DNA of 19,172 nucleotides from JBBIKU01 sp037445245 (GTDB lineage Bacteria; Chloroflexota; Anaerolineae; Anaerolineales; Anaerolineaceae). This document shows positions 1-6,524 of this stretch, in pieces. Each line of letters starts with the position of its first letter. The first letter of the stretch is position 1. Below the pieces are notes generated by a model that was not told the DNA's origin, made no database searches, and saw only the letters and a list, made by a program, of their open reading frames with translations. The stretch spans positions 1-19,172 of the forward strand of contig JBBIKU010000028.1 of the NCBI GenBank assembly GCA_037445245.1, read 5' to 3'. Both the position numbers and the translations under genes were made by a program.

Positions 1-670
1 CAATACCACCTGCCTCTTCGACGATCAGGCTGCCGGCAGCGATGTCCCAGGCGCCAACTCTGAGCTCCCAGAAACCGTCTAGCCGCCCGCTGGCAACATA
101 CGCCAGATCCAGCGCCGCCGAACCGAGGCGGCGCACGCCCTGGCTGCGCCGCGTCAGCCGCCCGTAGTGGTTGAGGTTATTGTCGTCCGAGGTGTGCACA
201 TCGGCGGGGAAGCCGGTCACCAGCAGACTGTCGATTAATTCCGAGATTTGCGAAACGCGGATCGGCTCGCCATTCAGCCAGGCGCCCTTGTCGCGTTCGG
301 CGCTGAAGCATTCTTGGCGGATCGGGTCATAGATCACCCCCACTTGCAATTCTCCACCGCAGGCGTATGCCAGCGAGATGACAAAAAAAGGCATGCCGTG
401 GGCAAAATTGAGTGTGCCGTCCAGGGGGTCGATATACCAACGGTGTTCGCCTTCGCCCGGTAGCCGTCCGCTCTCCTCGCTGACGATGGTGTGCGTCGGA
501 AACGCCCGGCGAATGGCTGCAATGAGATAGCTTTCCGACTGATAATCGGCTTCGGTCACCAGATCGGCAAAACCCTTTGCTTGCACATCCAGGCGACGAC
601 CGAAACACTGGCGCACAATCGCGCCCGCCCCGCTCGCCCAGGTGATTAAATCCGCTCGTTGAGGCTGCAT
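1..670 (-). CDS. Inositol monophosphatase family protein, 3' end cut by window edge
   Basis: Translating the minus strand from the ATG at 670 gives 223 residues that stay open to the window edge. The Mg-dependent phosphatase motifs appear in order: SEES near residues 64-67 (metal-binding Glu), DPLDGTLNF at 81-89 (metal-binding Asp residues plus the Thr), and WDIAAG at 208-213 with the conserved Asp. The family removes phosphate from inositol-1-phosphate or similar small phosphorylated sugars and nucleotides in the cytoplasm; the exact substrate cannot be read from the sequence. It starts 10 nt after the stop of the HD-domain gene, so it is probably the third gene of the hutI transcript. No clear Shine-Dalgarno lies before the ATG. 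About 40-50 C-terminal residues are missing, judged from the usual family length of about 260-270. The family call is secure. Confidence 0.92.
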   Translation of the reverse strand, partial: MQPQRADLITWASGAGAIVRQCFGRRLDVQAKGFADLVTEADYQSESYLIAAIRRAFPTHTIVSEESGRLPGEGEHRWYIDPLDGTLNFAHGMPFFVISLAYACGGELQVGVIYDPIRQECFSAERDKGAWLNGEPIRVSQISELIDSLLVTGFPADVHTSDDNNLNHYGRLTRRSQGVRRLGSAALDLAYVASGRLDGFWELRVGAWDIAAGSLIVEEAGGI

Positions 671-680
671 AAATAAAATT

Positions 681-1313
681 TCAACACTCGCCGCGCCATT
701 CGCGCCCCAGCCGTTCGAAATAGCCGGCGATGTATTCATACCGGGTGGCTGCCAGTGCCCTGCCGCTGGCGGTGAAGAGGCGGTCTTGTACCTTTCGTAA
801 TTTAAACAGAAACTCGTGATAGGCGCTGTGCGCCTCGCCGGGCTCTCTTTCACCGCCCCGCAGGAAGCGCTCCGAGGGTTCGGCATAGACTGGCTGGTCT
901 GCCAGTGTGGCGTAAGCGATTGCCCGCGCCACCCCCACTGCCCCCAGCACGTCCAGCTTGTCGGCGTCGAAGAGGACTTTGGCTTCGAGGGTGGCAGGCG
1001 CTTCATCTTCGCCGCGAAAGCGATGGCTGAGGATGCAGTGTTGCACGGCGGCGATGCGCTGCGGCTGCCAGCCTTCGGCAGTCAAAACCTCAGCGGCGAA
1101 CTCGGCAGAGGCAAGGTGGTGTTGAGTGCGCGCCAGGCTGCCGGGCTGTGTACCGCGGGCGTCGTGCAGCAGAGCGGCGGCGCGCACGATCTCAAGATCG
1201 GCGCCTTCGGCTTGCGCCAGCCGCTCAGCCATACAATAAACCCTTTCGACGTGATCGAATTGATGGACTGCGTCGGAATCGGCGTACCAGCGCCGCGCCT
1301 GCACCAGGTTCAT
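681..1313 (-). CDS. HD-domain phosphohydrolase
   Basis: This 210-residue protein has the HD metal-site pattern: His21 in FDHVERV, His50-Asp51 in LLHDARG, a His in the LSHRFRG stretch near residue 97, and a late Asp in LFDADKLD (116-118). This layout matches the bacterial YpgQ/YedJ-like HD hydrolases, small cytoplasmic metal-dependent phosphohydrolases; some members act on nucleoside triphosphates. Substrate assignment here would be inference. The ATG at 1313 overlaps the TGA of hutI in an ATGA arrangement, so translation is probably coupled. The phosphatase gene at 670 follows after 10 nt. Length and motifs look intact. Confidence 0.85.
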   Translation of the reverse strand: MNLVQARRWYADSDAVHQFDHVERVYCMAERLAQAEGADLEIVRAAALLHDARGTQPGSLARTQHHLASAEFAAEVLTAEGWQPQRIAAVQHCILSHRFRGEDEAPATLEAKVLFDADKLDVLGAVGVARAIAYATLADQPVYAEPSERFLRGGEREPGEAHSAYHEFLFKLRKVQDRLFTASGRALAATRYEYIAGYFERLGREWRGEC

Positions 1314-2569
1314 GACATCCCAATGTTGTAGAGCCTGCCGCGCTTGATAACCTGTCGCACCAGGTTGCCGCCGAAGCGGTACCCCAGATGACGGTAATCA
1401 CCCACTGTCAGTACCAGTAGATCGGCTTGTTTACCCTGCTCGATCGAACCCAGCCGATCGGCGCAGCCGATTGCCGCGGCGGCGTTGATGGTGGCGGCGG
1501 CAATTGCCTGCGCCGGGGTGAGACGCAGGTAACGGCAGGAAAGGGCGATTACGAACTGCATGCTCTCGCACCAGGCGGTGCCAGGATTGAGGTCAGAGGC
1601 GATGGCAAGCAGCCCGCCGGCGGCGAGAATCTCCCGCGCTGGGGTGTAGTGCACATCCGCCAAGCCAAACGGCGTGCACGGCAGCGAAACCGCTACCGTG
1701 GCACTTTTCCCCAGCACAGCGATGTCCTCAGCCGAGGTTTTGACCAGGTGATCGGCGGAAACAGCTCCCACTTCAACCGCCAGACGCGATCCACCCAGGT
1801 TTTCGAACTCGTCGACGTGCAGCTTGAGCGGGAAACCCAGGCGACGGGCAGCGCGGAGAATACGGCGCGACTGATCGAGATCGAAAACGCCACTCTCGCA
1901 AAACACGTCCACGTAGGGAAGGCGACGGTGCGGGGCACGCTGTTGCCACCAGTTTAACACTGCCGGCAGCATTTGACGGCACAGCAGGTCCGTGTAGGCT
2001 TCGGCGTCGCCGTCCAGCTCGGGCGGTACGGCGTGTGCGCCCATGAAGGTCGGGATCAACTCGAGCGGACCTTCGGTGTCGAGTTCGAGCAACACCTCAA
2101 GCTGACGCAGTTCACTGGCGGTCTCCAGCCCGTAGCCGGTTTTGGCTTCGGCGGTGGTGGTTCCGCTGCGAAAGAGAGCATCCATACGGGCACGGGTTTG
2201 GGTTTTGAGCTCGGCGCGGCTTGCCTGCCGGGTGGCGTGTACGGTAGCGGCAATCCCGCCACCCGCCGCCATGATCTCCAGGTACGACTTGCCCTGCAGG
2301 CGCAGTTCGAACTCGGCGACGCGGTCACCGTACCACACCAGGTGGGTGTGCGGGTCGACCAGTCCCGGCATCACCACGCAGCCGCCGGCGTCCAGTCCGG
2401 GTTCATGCGGGTAGGCGCGGCGCAGGTCAGCGCTGCTGCCCACCGCCTCGATCTTATCGCCGCGCACCAGCACCGCCCCGTCTTCGATCAAGCCCAATTC
2501 GCCCAGGCGGCTGCCGCGCTGCGGCGTGCCAGCGAGGGTTAACAATTGGGTGGCGGAATGAATCAGCAT
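1310..2569 (-). CDS. hutI: Imidazolonepropionase (HutI)
   Basis: The product is a 419-residue amidohydrolase that opens the ring of 4-imidazolone-5-propanoate to N-formimino-L-glutamate, the third step of histidine degradation. Visible metal and active-site residues are the H-x-H in DPHTH (74 and 76), His179 in MGAHAVP, His251 in KLHVDEF, His274 in ADHL, and Asp326 in ASDLNPGT; the last motif is typical of HutI. I chose the ATG at 2569 because MLIHSATQLLTL is the usual beginning of such proteins. The frame is open up to a TTG at 2608, but that lies only a few nt from the predicted transcription start and lacks a ribosome binding site. No hutH, hutU or hutG is in the window. It is first in a unit with the HD hydrolase and the phosphatase. 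Confidence 0.93.
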   Translation of the reverse strand: MLIHSATQLLTLAGTPQRGSRLGELGLIEDGAVLVRGDKIEAVGSSADLRRAYPHEPGLDAGGCVVMPGLVDPHTHLVWYGDRVAEFELRLQGKSYLEIMAAGGGIAATVHATRQASRAELKTQTRARMDALFRSGTTTAEAKTGYGLETASELRQLEVLLELDTEGPLELIPTFMGAHAVPPELDGDAEAYTDLLCRQMLPAVLNWWQQRAPHRRLPYVDVFCESGVFDLDQSRRILRAARRLGFPLKLHVDEFENLGGSRLAVEVGAVSADHLVKTSAEDIAVLGKSATVAVSLPCTPFGLADVHYTPAREILAAGGLLAIASDLNPGTAWCESMQFVIALSCRYLRLTPAQAIAAATINAAAAIGCADRLGSIEQGKQADLLVLTVGDYRHLGYRFGGNLVRQVIKRGRLYNIGMS

Positions 2570-2620
2570 CGGATTTGGGTGAATGTGGCTGGCTTTCTGA
2601 AAGGGCAAGGATATGCCATA

Positions 2621-2626
2621 ATTATA
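2621..2626 (-). promoter_or_regulatory. Candidate -10 box for hutI
   Basis: The minus strand reads TATAAT here, a perfect -10 hexamer, just past the stop codon of the MFS gene (2644) and about 50 nt before the hutI ATG at 2569. The upstream -35 region is poor (TTAAGT at 19 nt spacing). The position suggests hutI has its own promoter rather than relying on readthrough from the transporter. Confidence 0.45.
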
Positions 2627-2643
2627 CTTGCGGCAGAGCTGGT

Positions 2644-3882
2644 TTACTTAACATCTCTAATAACCGGCTGCACTTCGCTCTCCGGGGCGGGCAGTTTCAC
2701 CCCGCTTAATGCAAGCATGGCGATCAGGTTGAATGCCACCGCGGCGACAGCGTTGGCGTTGAAGCCGATGCGGTAAAGCTGGGGGGCGATCAACGCTCCC
2801 AAAGCCCTGCCGAAAGAAAAAACGGCAATGTTGACACCCATCAGCGTTGCGCGGTGGGAAGGCAGCACTTCAGAGATCAGCGGTAGGCTGCTGACGATGG
2901 TAAACTCGAACGAGAGATAAAAGAGGAACAACCCCACCAGCGCGCCCACCTGGCTTTGCCCGATCCAGGGCAGCAGCACGGCAAAGGCTGAATTGACGAT
3001 CAAGCCAAGGCGGATCGAGCGTTCCTTCCCCAGCCGGTCGACCAGACCCGCGGTCAATGATTCGCCTGCCAGTTCCGAAAAACCGATCACAGCAGAAGCG
3101 GCGCCCAACGCCAGGATGTTCAACCTAAACGAATCTTCGAGCCACACCCCGAACATCAGGTTGACCAGTTCGTTGGCAATCGTAAAAGCCAAACCGAGAC
3201 CCAGCGCTGCCAACGCCGAGCGAGAAGTGAAAACGCATTGCAGGCTGCACCAATGACTGCCGGGCACATGCTTTTTGCGAGGCGTGCTGGGCATAATGCG
3301 GCTGATGACAATGTAAGAAAGTACACCACAGCCAGCCAGCACCGGGAAGGGGGAACGCCAACCATAACGGGCAATCAACGCTCCCACCAGCGGCACACCG
3401 ACGATAAATCCCAACGACCAGCCCATCTCGGTGAGGGCAATCAACGCCCCCCGCCTTTCATAGGGCACCTGGTCACTTAAATAGGACTGCATGGAGATAA
3501 CCACCAACAGCATGCCCAGAAAAGTGATACTGAGGGAGAACACCACCGCCACGAACCCATGCAGCCAGACCATGATCAGGTTACCGCCGACGAACATCGC
3601 CATCCCCACCAGGATGCCGCTTTTGCGTCCGTGGCGATCCGCCACGGGTGAGAGCAGCGGGGTGATCGTGCCCAGCAGGGAGCGAGCGGTCAACGCCAGC
3701 GAAATTTCGGTCAGGCTGACGCCCAAGCCGCGCCCAAAGACGGAAAGGAAAGGGTACACCATACGAATATTGGTGGTGAGGACGGTGCGCACCAGCGCAA
3801 AAACGATTGCCTGCGACCTCATCGAGAGGGCAGGCTTATGAAAATCAGGCTTTGATGAAGACGCAGTGTTCATGCGCCCCAT
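2644..3882 (-). CDS. Major facilitator superfamily transporter, DHA1-like
   Basis: This 412-residue membrane protein has about 12 hydrophobic segments separated by a central polar loop near residues 200-215 (TPRKKHVPGSHW). The loop between the second and third segments, SPVADRHGRKSGIL, matches the MFS A-motif, and the fifth-segment region GWSLGFIVGVPLVGAL resembles the antiporter C-motif, so a proton-coupled exporter is the likely role. The substrate is unknown. The start could be the ATG at 3882 or the one at 3873, three codons later; neither has a convincing Shine-Dalgarno. It lies 39 nt after the 85-residue gene and downstream of an Rrf2 regulator, all on one strand, so regulation by that regulator is plausible. 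Confidence 0.88.
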   Translation of the reverse strand: MGRMNTASSSKPDFHKPALSMRSQAIVFALVRTVLTTNIRMVYPFLSVFGRGLGVSLTEISLALTARSLLGTITPLLSPVADRHGRKSGILVGMAMFVGGNLIMVWLHGFVAVVFSLSITFLGMLLVVISMQSYLSDQVPYERRGALIALTEMGWSLGFIVGVPLVGALIARYGWRSPFPVLAGCGVLSYIVISRIMPSTPRKKHVPGSHWCSLQCVFTSRSALAALGLGLAFTIANELVNLMFGVWLEDSFRLNILALGAASAVIGFSELAGESLTAGLVDRLGKERSIRLGLIVNSAFAVLLPWIGQSQVGALVGLFLFYLSFEFTIVSSLPLISEVLPSHRATLMGVNIAVFSFGRALGALIAPQLYRIGFNANAVAAVAFNLIAMLALSGVKLPAPESEVQPVIRDVK

Positions 3883-3921
3883 TGTATCGTTGATTGGGCT
3901 TTTGGTTAAGTGAGAAGCGGA

Positions 3922-4179
3922 TTATTCCATCGGCGGCGAAGGATGCTCAGGCAAACGGATGAAATAAACCCGTTGCCTGTCATAGTGCGAGACCTTCCCC
4001 GAGCGCTCCAACTGGGTCAGTTCCTTATCCGTGATCGCATGACTGATGTCGCTCTCCCGGCATTGGATGAATTCCCCTTCCAGCACGTCTTGAAAGTGAC
4101 CCTCTCCCCACTCGATCACCATCCTGCCATTTTTTAAGACCAACACCCAATGGCGATCGACCGGTGTTCCTTCCGGCAT
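3922..4179 (-). CDS. Small protein of unknown function (85 aa)
   Basis: I do not recognise this family. The ATG at 4179 is preceded by a strong AGGAGG ribosome binding site at 7 nt spacing, and the gene sits tightly between the Rrf2 regulator (38 nt upstream) and the MFS gene (39 nt downstream), so it is very likely real. The protein is soluble, with no signal peptide or membrane segment. It begins with a probable beta-rich half (HWVLVLKNGRMVIEWGEG), then a charged, probably helical part (ITDKELTQLERSG), then a further strand-like stretch (RVYFIRLPE) and a Pro-rich end. It has one cysteine, at residue 40 (FIQCRES). It may work with the regulator or transporter, but that is inferred from position only. 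Confidence 0.75.
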   Translation of the reverse strand: MPEGTPVDRHWVLVLKNGRMVIEWGEGHFQDVLEGEFIQCRESDISHAITDKELTQLERSGKVSHYDRQRVYFIRLPEHPSPPME

Positions 4180-4217
4180 GGTTGCCTCCTGCCGGATGAC
4201 CTGCCTGACCCTCAGGC

Positions 4218-4640
4218 TTAAGCCACCCCGGGTAGTGTCTGCTTGGACAGTAGCTGATCGAATGAAGTCGTGCGCAAGCGTTCGACAAGTTCGTTTTGCG
4301 CGTCACACCACAAGGGGCGAATCAGACAGTCCTCGCCCAAAATGCACATCGCTGGATCGGAAGTGCAATCGTTGAGGGCAATTGGACCATCGATCGCTTC
4401 GACCACTTCCAGAACGGAGATTTCCTGCGGTGCACGGGACAGGGATACACCCCCCCGCGCCCCCCGCGAGGTGTGAATCAAACCGGCAATCGAGAGTTGC
4501 GAGATGATTTTTGCCAGAAATGAGGGCGGAATGCGCTGCTCTTTGGCAATTTGACTGGTTGCCGCCCGTTGGTTGGGCGCCAGCCCCGCAAGATAAAGCA
4601 CGGCTCGCAGTGCATAATCAGCCTGTCGCGTTATTTGCAT
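4218..4640 (-). CDS. Rrf2-family transcriptional regulator with putative Fe-S cysteines
   Basis: The 140-residue product has the Rrf2 winged helix-turn-helix at the N-terminus (MQITRQADYALRAVLYLA, then SQIAKEQRIPPSFLAKIISQL and a wing in SRGARGGVSLSR). Near residues 92-105 it carries Cys92, Cys99 and Cys105, a C-x6-C-x5-C set close to the cluster-binding cysteines of IscR, NsrR and RsrR, plus Cys112. It therefore probably binds an iron-sulfur cluster and senses redox state, nitric oxide or iron-sulfur supply; which one cannot be told. The ATG at 4640 follows an AGAGGAAG ribosome binding site. The 85-residue protein and the MFS transporter follow on the same strand. No isc or suf genes are nearby, which argues against a classical IscR role. 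Confidence 0.92.
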   Translation of the reverse strand: MQITRQADYALRAVLYLAGLAPNQRAATSQIAKEQRIPPSFLAKIISQLSIAGLIHTSRGARGGVSLSRAPQEISVLEVVEAIDGPIALNDCTSDPAMCILGEDCLIRPLWCDAQNELVERLRTTSFDQLLSKQTLPGVA

Positions 4641-4686
4641 AATCTTCCTCTTCTGGTAATAACGGTCAGAATACTCTTTTTATTAT

Positions 4687-4700
4687 GAATAAGTGTATTC
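4687..4700. promoter_or_regulatory. Candidate operator palindrome upstream of the Rrf2 gene
   Basis: GAATA-agtg-TATTC is a perfect 5-bp inverted repeat with a 4-nt centre. A further GAATAC half-site lies at 4669-4674. The palindrome overlaps the candidate -10 box of the Rrf2 promoter, as expected for an autoregulatory operator. No binding data exist; this is a position-based inference. Confidence 0.35.
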
Positions 4701-4720
4701 CAATCCGATTAATCCGGCAA
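4692..4720 (-). promoter_or_regulatory. Candidate promoter of the Rrf2 gene
   Basis: On the minus strand, TTGCCG (4720-4715), a 17-nt spacer and TACACT (4697-4692) form a plausible sigma-70 type promoter about 50 nt before the regulator's ATG at 4640. Confidence 0.4.
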
Positions 4721-4727
4721 GTGTCAG

Positions 4728-4753
4728 AGGTCATCTTGGGAAGATGACCTTTT
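4728..4753 (+). terminator. Hairpin with T tract in the divergent intergenic region
   Basis: AGGTCATCTT and AAGATGACCT form a perfect 10-bp stem around a GGG loop, followed on the plus strand by TTTACTTT. It looks like an intrinsic terminator, yet no plus-strand gene ends upstream. It could insulate the thioesterase gene from antisense transcription of the Rrf2 region, end a small plus-strand transcript, or be a structural or binding site. Confidence 0.5.
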
Positions 4754-4790
4754 ACTTTCTGGCGAGCAAATAACGATTTTTTGCCTCTGG

Positions 4791-4796
4791 TATAAT
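4791..4796 (+). promoter_or_regulatory. -10 box placing the transcript start at the thioesterase ATG
   Basis: A perfect TATAAT ends six nt before the A of the ATG at 4803, so the expected transcription start falls on the start codon itself. The -35 region is weak. No Shine-Dalgarno lies before the ATG, which fits a leaderless mRNA. Confidence 0.5.
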
Positions 4797-4802
4797 CGTG
4801 GC

Positions 4803-5273
4803 ATGCCCCCCTTCCGTTTCCATCACCCCATCGAAGTGCGTTACGGCGATCTTGACCCCCAGTGGCATGTCAACAACAGTCGCTACCTTACCTTTATGGA
4901 GCAAACCCGCGTTGCCTACCTGAAGCAGTTGGGGTTGTTCGATGGCGTTTCCTTTTTTGATTTTGGGTTGATCGTCGCCGATACCCACATCGCCTTTCTA
5001 GACGCCATCACCCTCAACCAGAACATCCAGATAGCCCAGCGGGTGACGCACATCGGCAACAAGAGCATGAATTTTGAGTATCAAATCGAAGATTGCGACA
5101 GCGGAAAGGTCATGGCGCGCGCCGAAACGGTCATGGTGTGCTACGATTACCACCAGCAGAAGAGCATCGCCGTGCCTCCCCGCTGGCGCAAGAAGATCGC
5201 CGAATTCGAAGGTATCCCCGCCGGACCTTCCGCAAGCGCATCCCGAAAAGCGCATGACCCTGCCACTGCTTGA
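4803..5273 (+). CDS. 4HBT-type acyl-CoA thioesterase
   Basis: This 156-residue hotdog-fold protein has the family signature RYGDLDPQWHVNNSRYLTFMEQ at the N-terminus (residues 13-34). Asp18 corresponds to the catalytic Asp17 of Pseudomonas 4-hydroxybenzoyl-CoA thioesterase, followed by the HVNN pattern of the YbgC/FadM-like group. It probably hydrolyses acyl-CoA thioesters in the cytoplasm; chain type is unknown. The last 20 residues are low-complexity and extend past the hotdog core, running over the start of the next gene by 20 nt. Translation of the two is therefore probably linked. The ATG at 4803 is where the homology begins and appears to be leaderless. Confidence 0.88.
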   Translation: MPPFRFHHPIEVRYGDLDPQWHVNNSRYLTFMEQTRVAYLKQLGLFDGVSFFDFGLIVADTHIAFLDAITLNQNIQIAQRVTHIGNKSMNFEYQIEDCDSGKVMARAETVMVCYDYHQQKSIAVPPRWRKKIAEFEGIPAGPSASASRKAHDPATA

Positions 5274-6300
5274 CTCCGATCACCTTCTCGATTTCTTGCG
5301 CGGCTTGTTGCAAACGCCCAGCCCGACCGGTTTTGCCGAGCCGGGGATAGCTTATAGCGCAAAGGCTTTCTCAACCATTCCCAATCTGACCGCCAGCCGC
5401 ACCCGCAAGGGGGCTTTGCTGATCACCTGGAAAGGCAGGTACAGCGATGCGCCGCGCGCCCTCACCGCTCACGTCGATACGCTGGGGGCGGTGGTTAAAG
5501 AGATCAAGCCCAACGGCAGGCTGCGCTTGAGCCAGATCGGGGGCTTCGCCTGGAACACGGTCGAGGGCGAGGGTTGCACGGTGTTCACCGCCGACGGCGG
5601 GCAGGTGCGCGGCACTATCCTGCTGGAAGCCGCCTCAGCACACGTCCACAGCCGCAAGGTCAATGAAACCCGCCGAGAAGACGCCAACATGGAAGTCCGC
5701 CTGGATGAAAGGGTCGCCTCGGCAGATGAGACGCGCCGTCTGGGCATCGAGGTCGGCGATTTTGTCGTTTTCGACCCGCGGGTCGAGATGGTGAACGGTT
5801 TCGTGCGCTCGCGCCATTTGGACGACAAAGCCTGCGTCGCCTGCATTCTGGCAGCGCTCAAATCGCTGAACGATGGCGGGCTGATCCCGCTGCAAACCAC
5901 CCACATCCTGATCAGCAACTACGAAGAGGCAGGACACGGCGCCTCAGCCGGAATCCCGCCAGAGGTGACCGAACTGCTGGCGGTGGACATGGCGGCGGTG
6001 GGCGAAGGGCAGAATTCGACCGAATTTCACGCCTCCATTTGCGTCAAAGACAGTGGCGGTCCCTACCATCACGGCATGACCCAGAGGTTGCGGCATCTGG
6101 CGCAGACCTACGGCATTCCGTATAAAGTAGACGTGTACCCCTATTACGCCTCAGATGGTGAGGCGTACTGGCGCGCCGGGGGTGACGTGGCAGTGGCGTT
6201 GATCGGTCCCGGCGTGGATGCCTCGCACAGCTACGAACGCACCCATTTGGACGCTCTGGAGGCGACCGCCAGATGGATTGCGGCTTATCTGCTGAATTGA
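5254..6300 (+). CDS. M42 family metallopeptidase (NAGGN-system-like subgroup)
   Basis: The 348-residue product has the M42 dinuclear metal site in order: His73 and Asp75 in TAHVDTLG, Asp190/191 in RHLDDKA, Glu224-Glu225 in NYEEAGHG, Asp245 in AVDMAAVG, and His331 in YERTHLD. Stretches such as VKEIKPNGRLRL, GFVRSRHLDDKA and the VDASHSYERTH ending resemble, from memory, the M42 subgroup found beside N-acetylglutaminylglutamine amide (NAGGN) synthesis genes. No such genes are visible here, so its substrate may be another peptide. The open frame begins at 5074, but that part is a shadow of the thioesterase. The ATG at 5254 begins the homology, overlapping the thioesterase by 20 nt, with a weak GAAAAG ribosome binding site. 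Confidence 0.88.
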   Translation: MTLPLLDSDHLLDFLRGLLQTPSPTGFAEPGIAYSAKAFSTIPNLTASRTRKGALLITWKGRYSDAPRALTAHVDTLGAVVKEIKPNGRLRLSQIGGFAWNTVEGEGCTVFTADGGQVRGTILLEAASAHVHSRKVNETRREDANMEVRLDERVASADETRRLGIEVGDFVVFDPRVEMVNGFVRSRHLDDKACVACILAALKSLNDGGLIPLQTTHILISNYEEAGHGASAGIPPEVTELLAVDMAAVGEGQNSTEFHASICVKDSGGPYHHGMTQRLRHLAQTYGIPYKVDVYPYYASDGEAYWRAGGDVAVALIGPGVDASHSYERTHLDALEATARWIAAYLLN

Positions 6301-6389
6301 TTCGCCGAAAAAGGGCTGAAAGTTGCCTGAGAGGGGGATTTTTAATAAAACTCTCATGCAAAATATATGTACGAGGGCAAGATGGATGA

Positions 6390-6417
6390 TTGGTTAAATC
6401 CCCAAATCTGGTAAAAT
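6390..6417 (+). promoter_or_regulatory. Candidate clpC promoter
   Basis: TTGGTT (6390-6395), a 16-nt spacer and TAAAAT (6412-6417) form a housekeeping-type promoter about 100 nt before the clpC start. No CtsR or CIRCE-type heat-shock operator was recognised next to it. Confidence 0.45.
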
Positions 6418-6524
6418 CTAATTAGAAGGATTACCGTCATGGATTGCCTGCCTTCAGGCATTTTAACGTTAGACCTTTCCGAAAGATACGGAAAGAGTGG
6501 AACGGTAAGAACGGGAGATATACC

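Noticed and set aside
816..1331. Plus-strand 171-codon frame
   Set aside because: It is antisense to the HD hydrolase, whose motifs and coupling to hutI are clear; long antisense frames are expected in GC-rich DNA.
5074..5253. N-terminal extension of the M42 peptidase
   Set aside because: It lies inside the thioesterase gene in another frame and does not resemble M42 proteins.
6301..6389. Possible terminator after the M42 gene (GAGAG...CTCTC around a T/A-rich centre)
   Set aside because: The stem is only five bp with a long loop and no T tract after it.
6444..6524. N-terminal extension of ClpC
   Set aside because: ClpC proteins begin at MERF-like sequence; the upstream 27 codons are not family-like and the GGGAG site fits the TTG at 6525.
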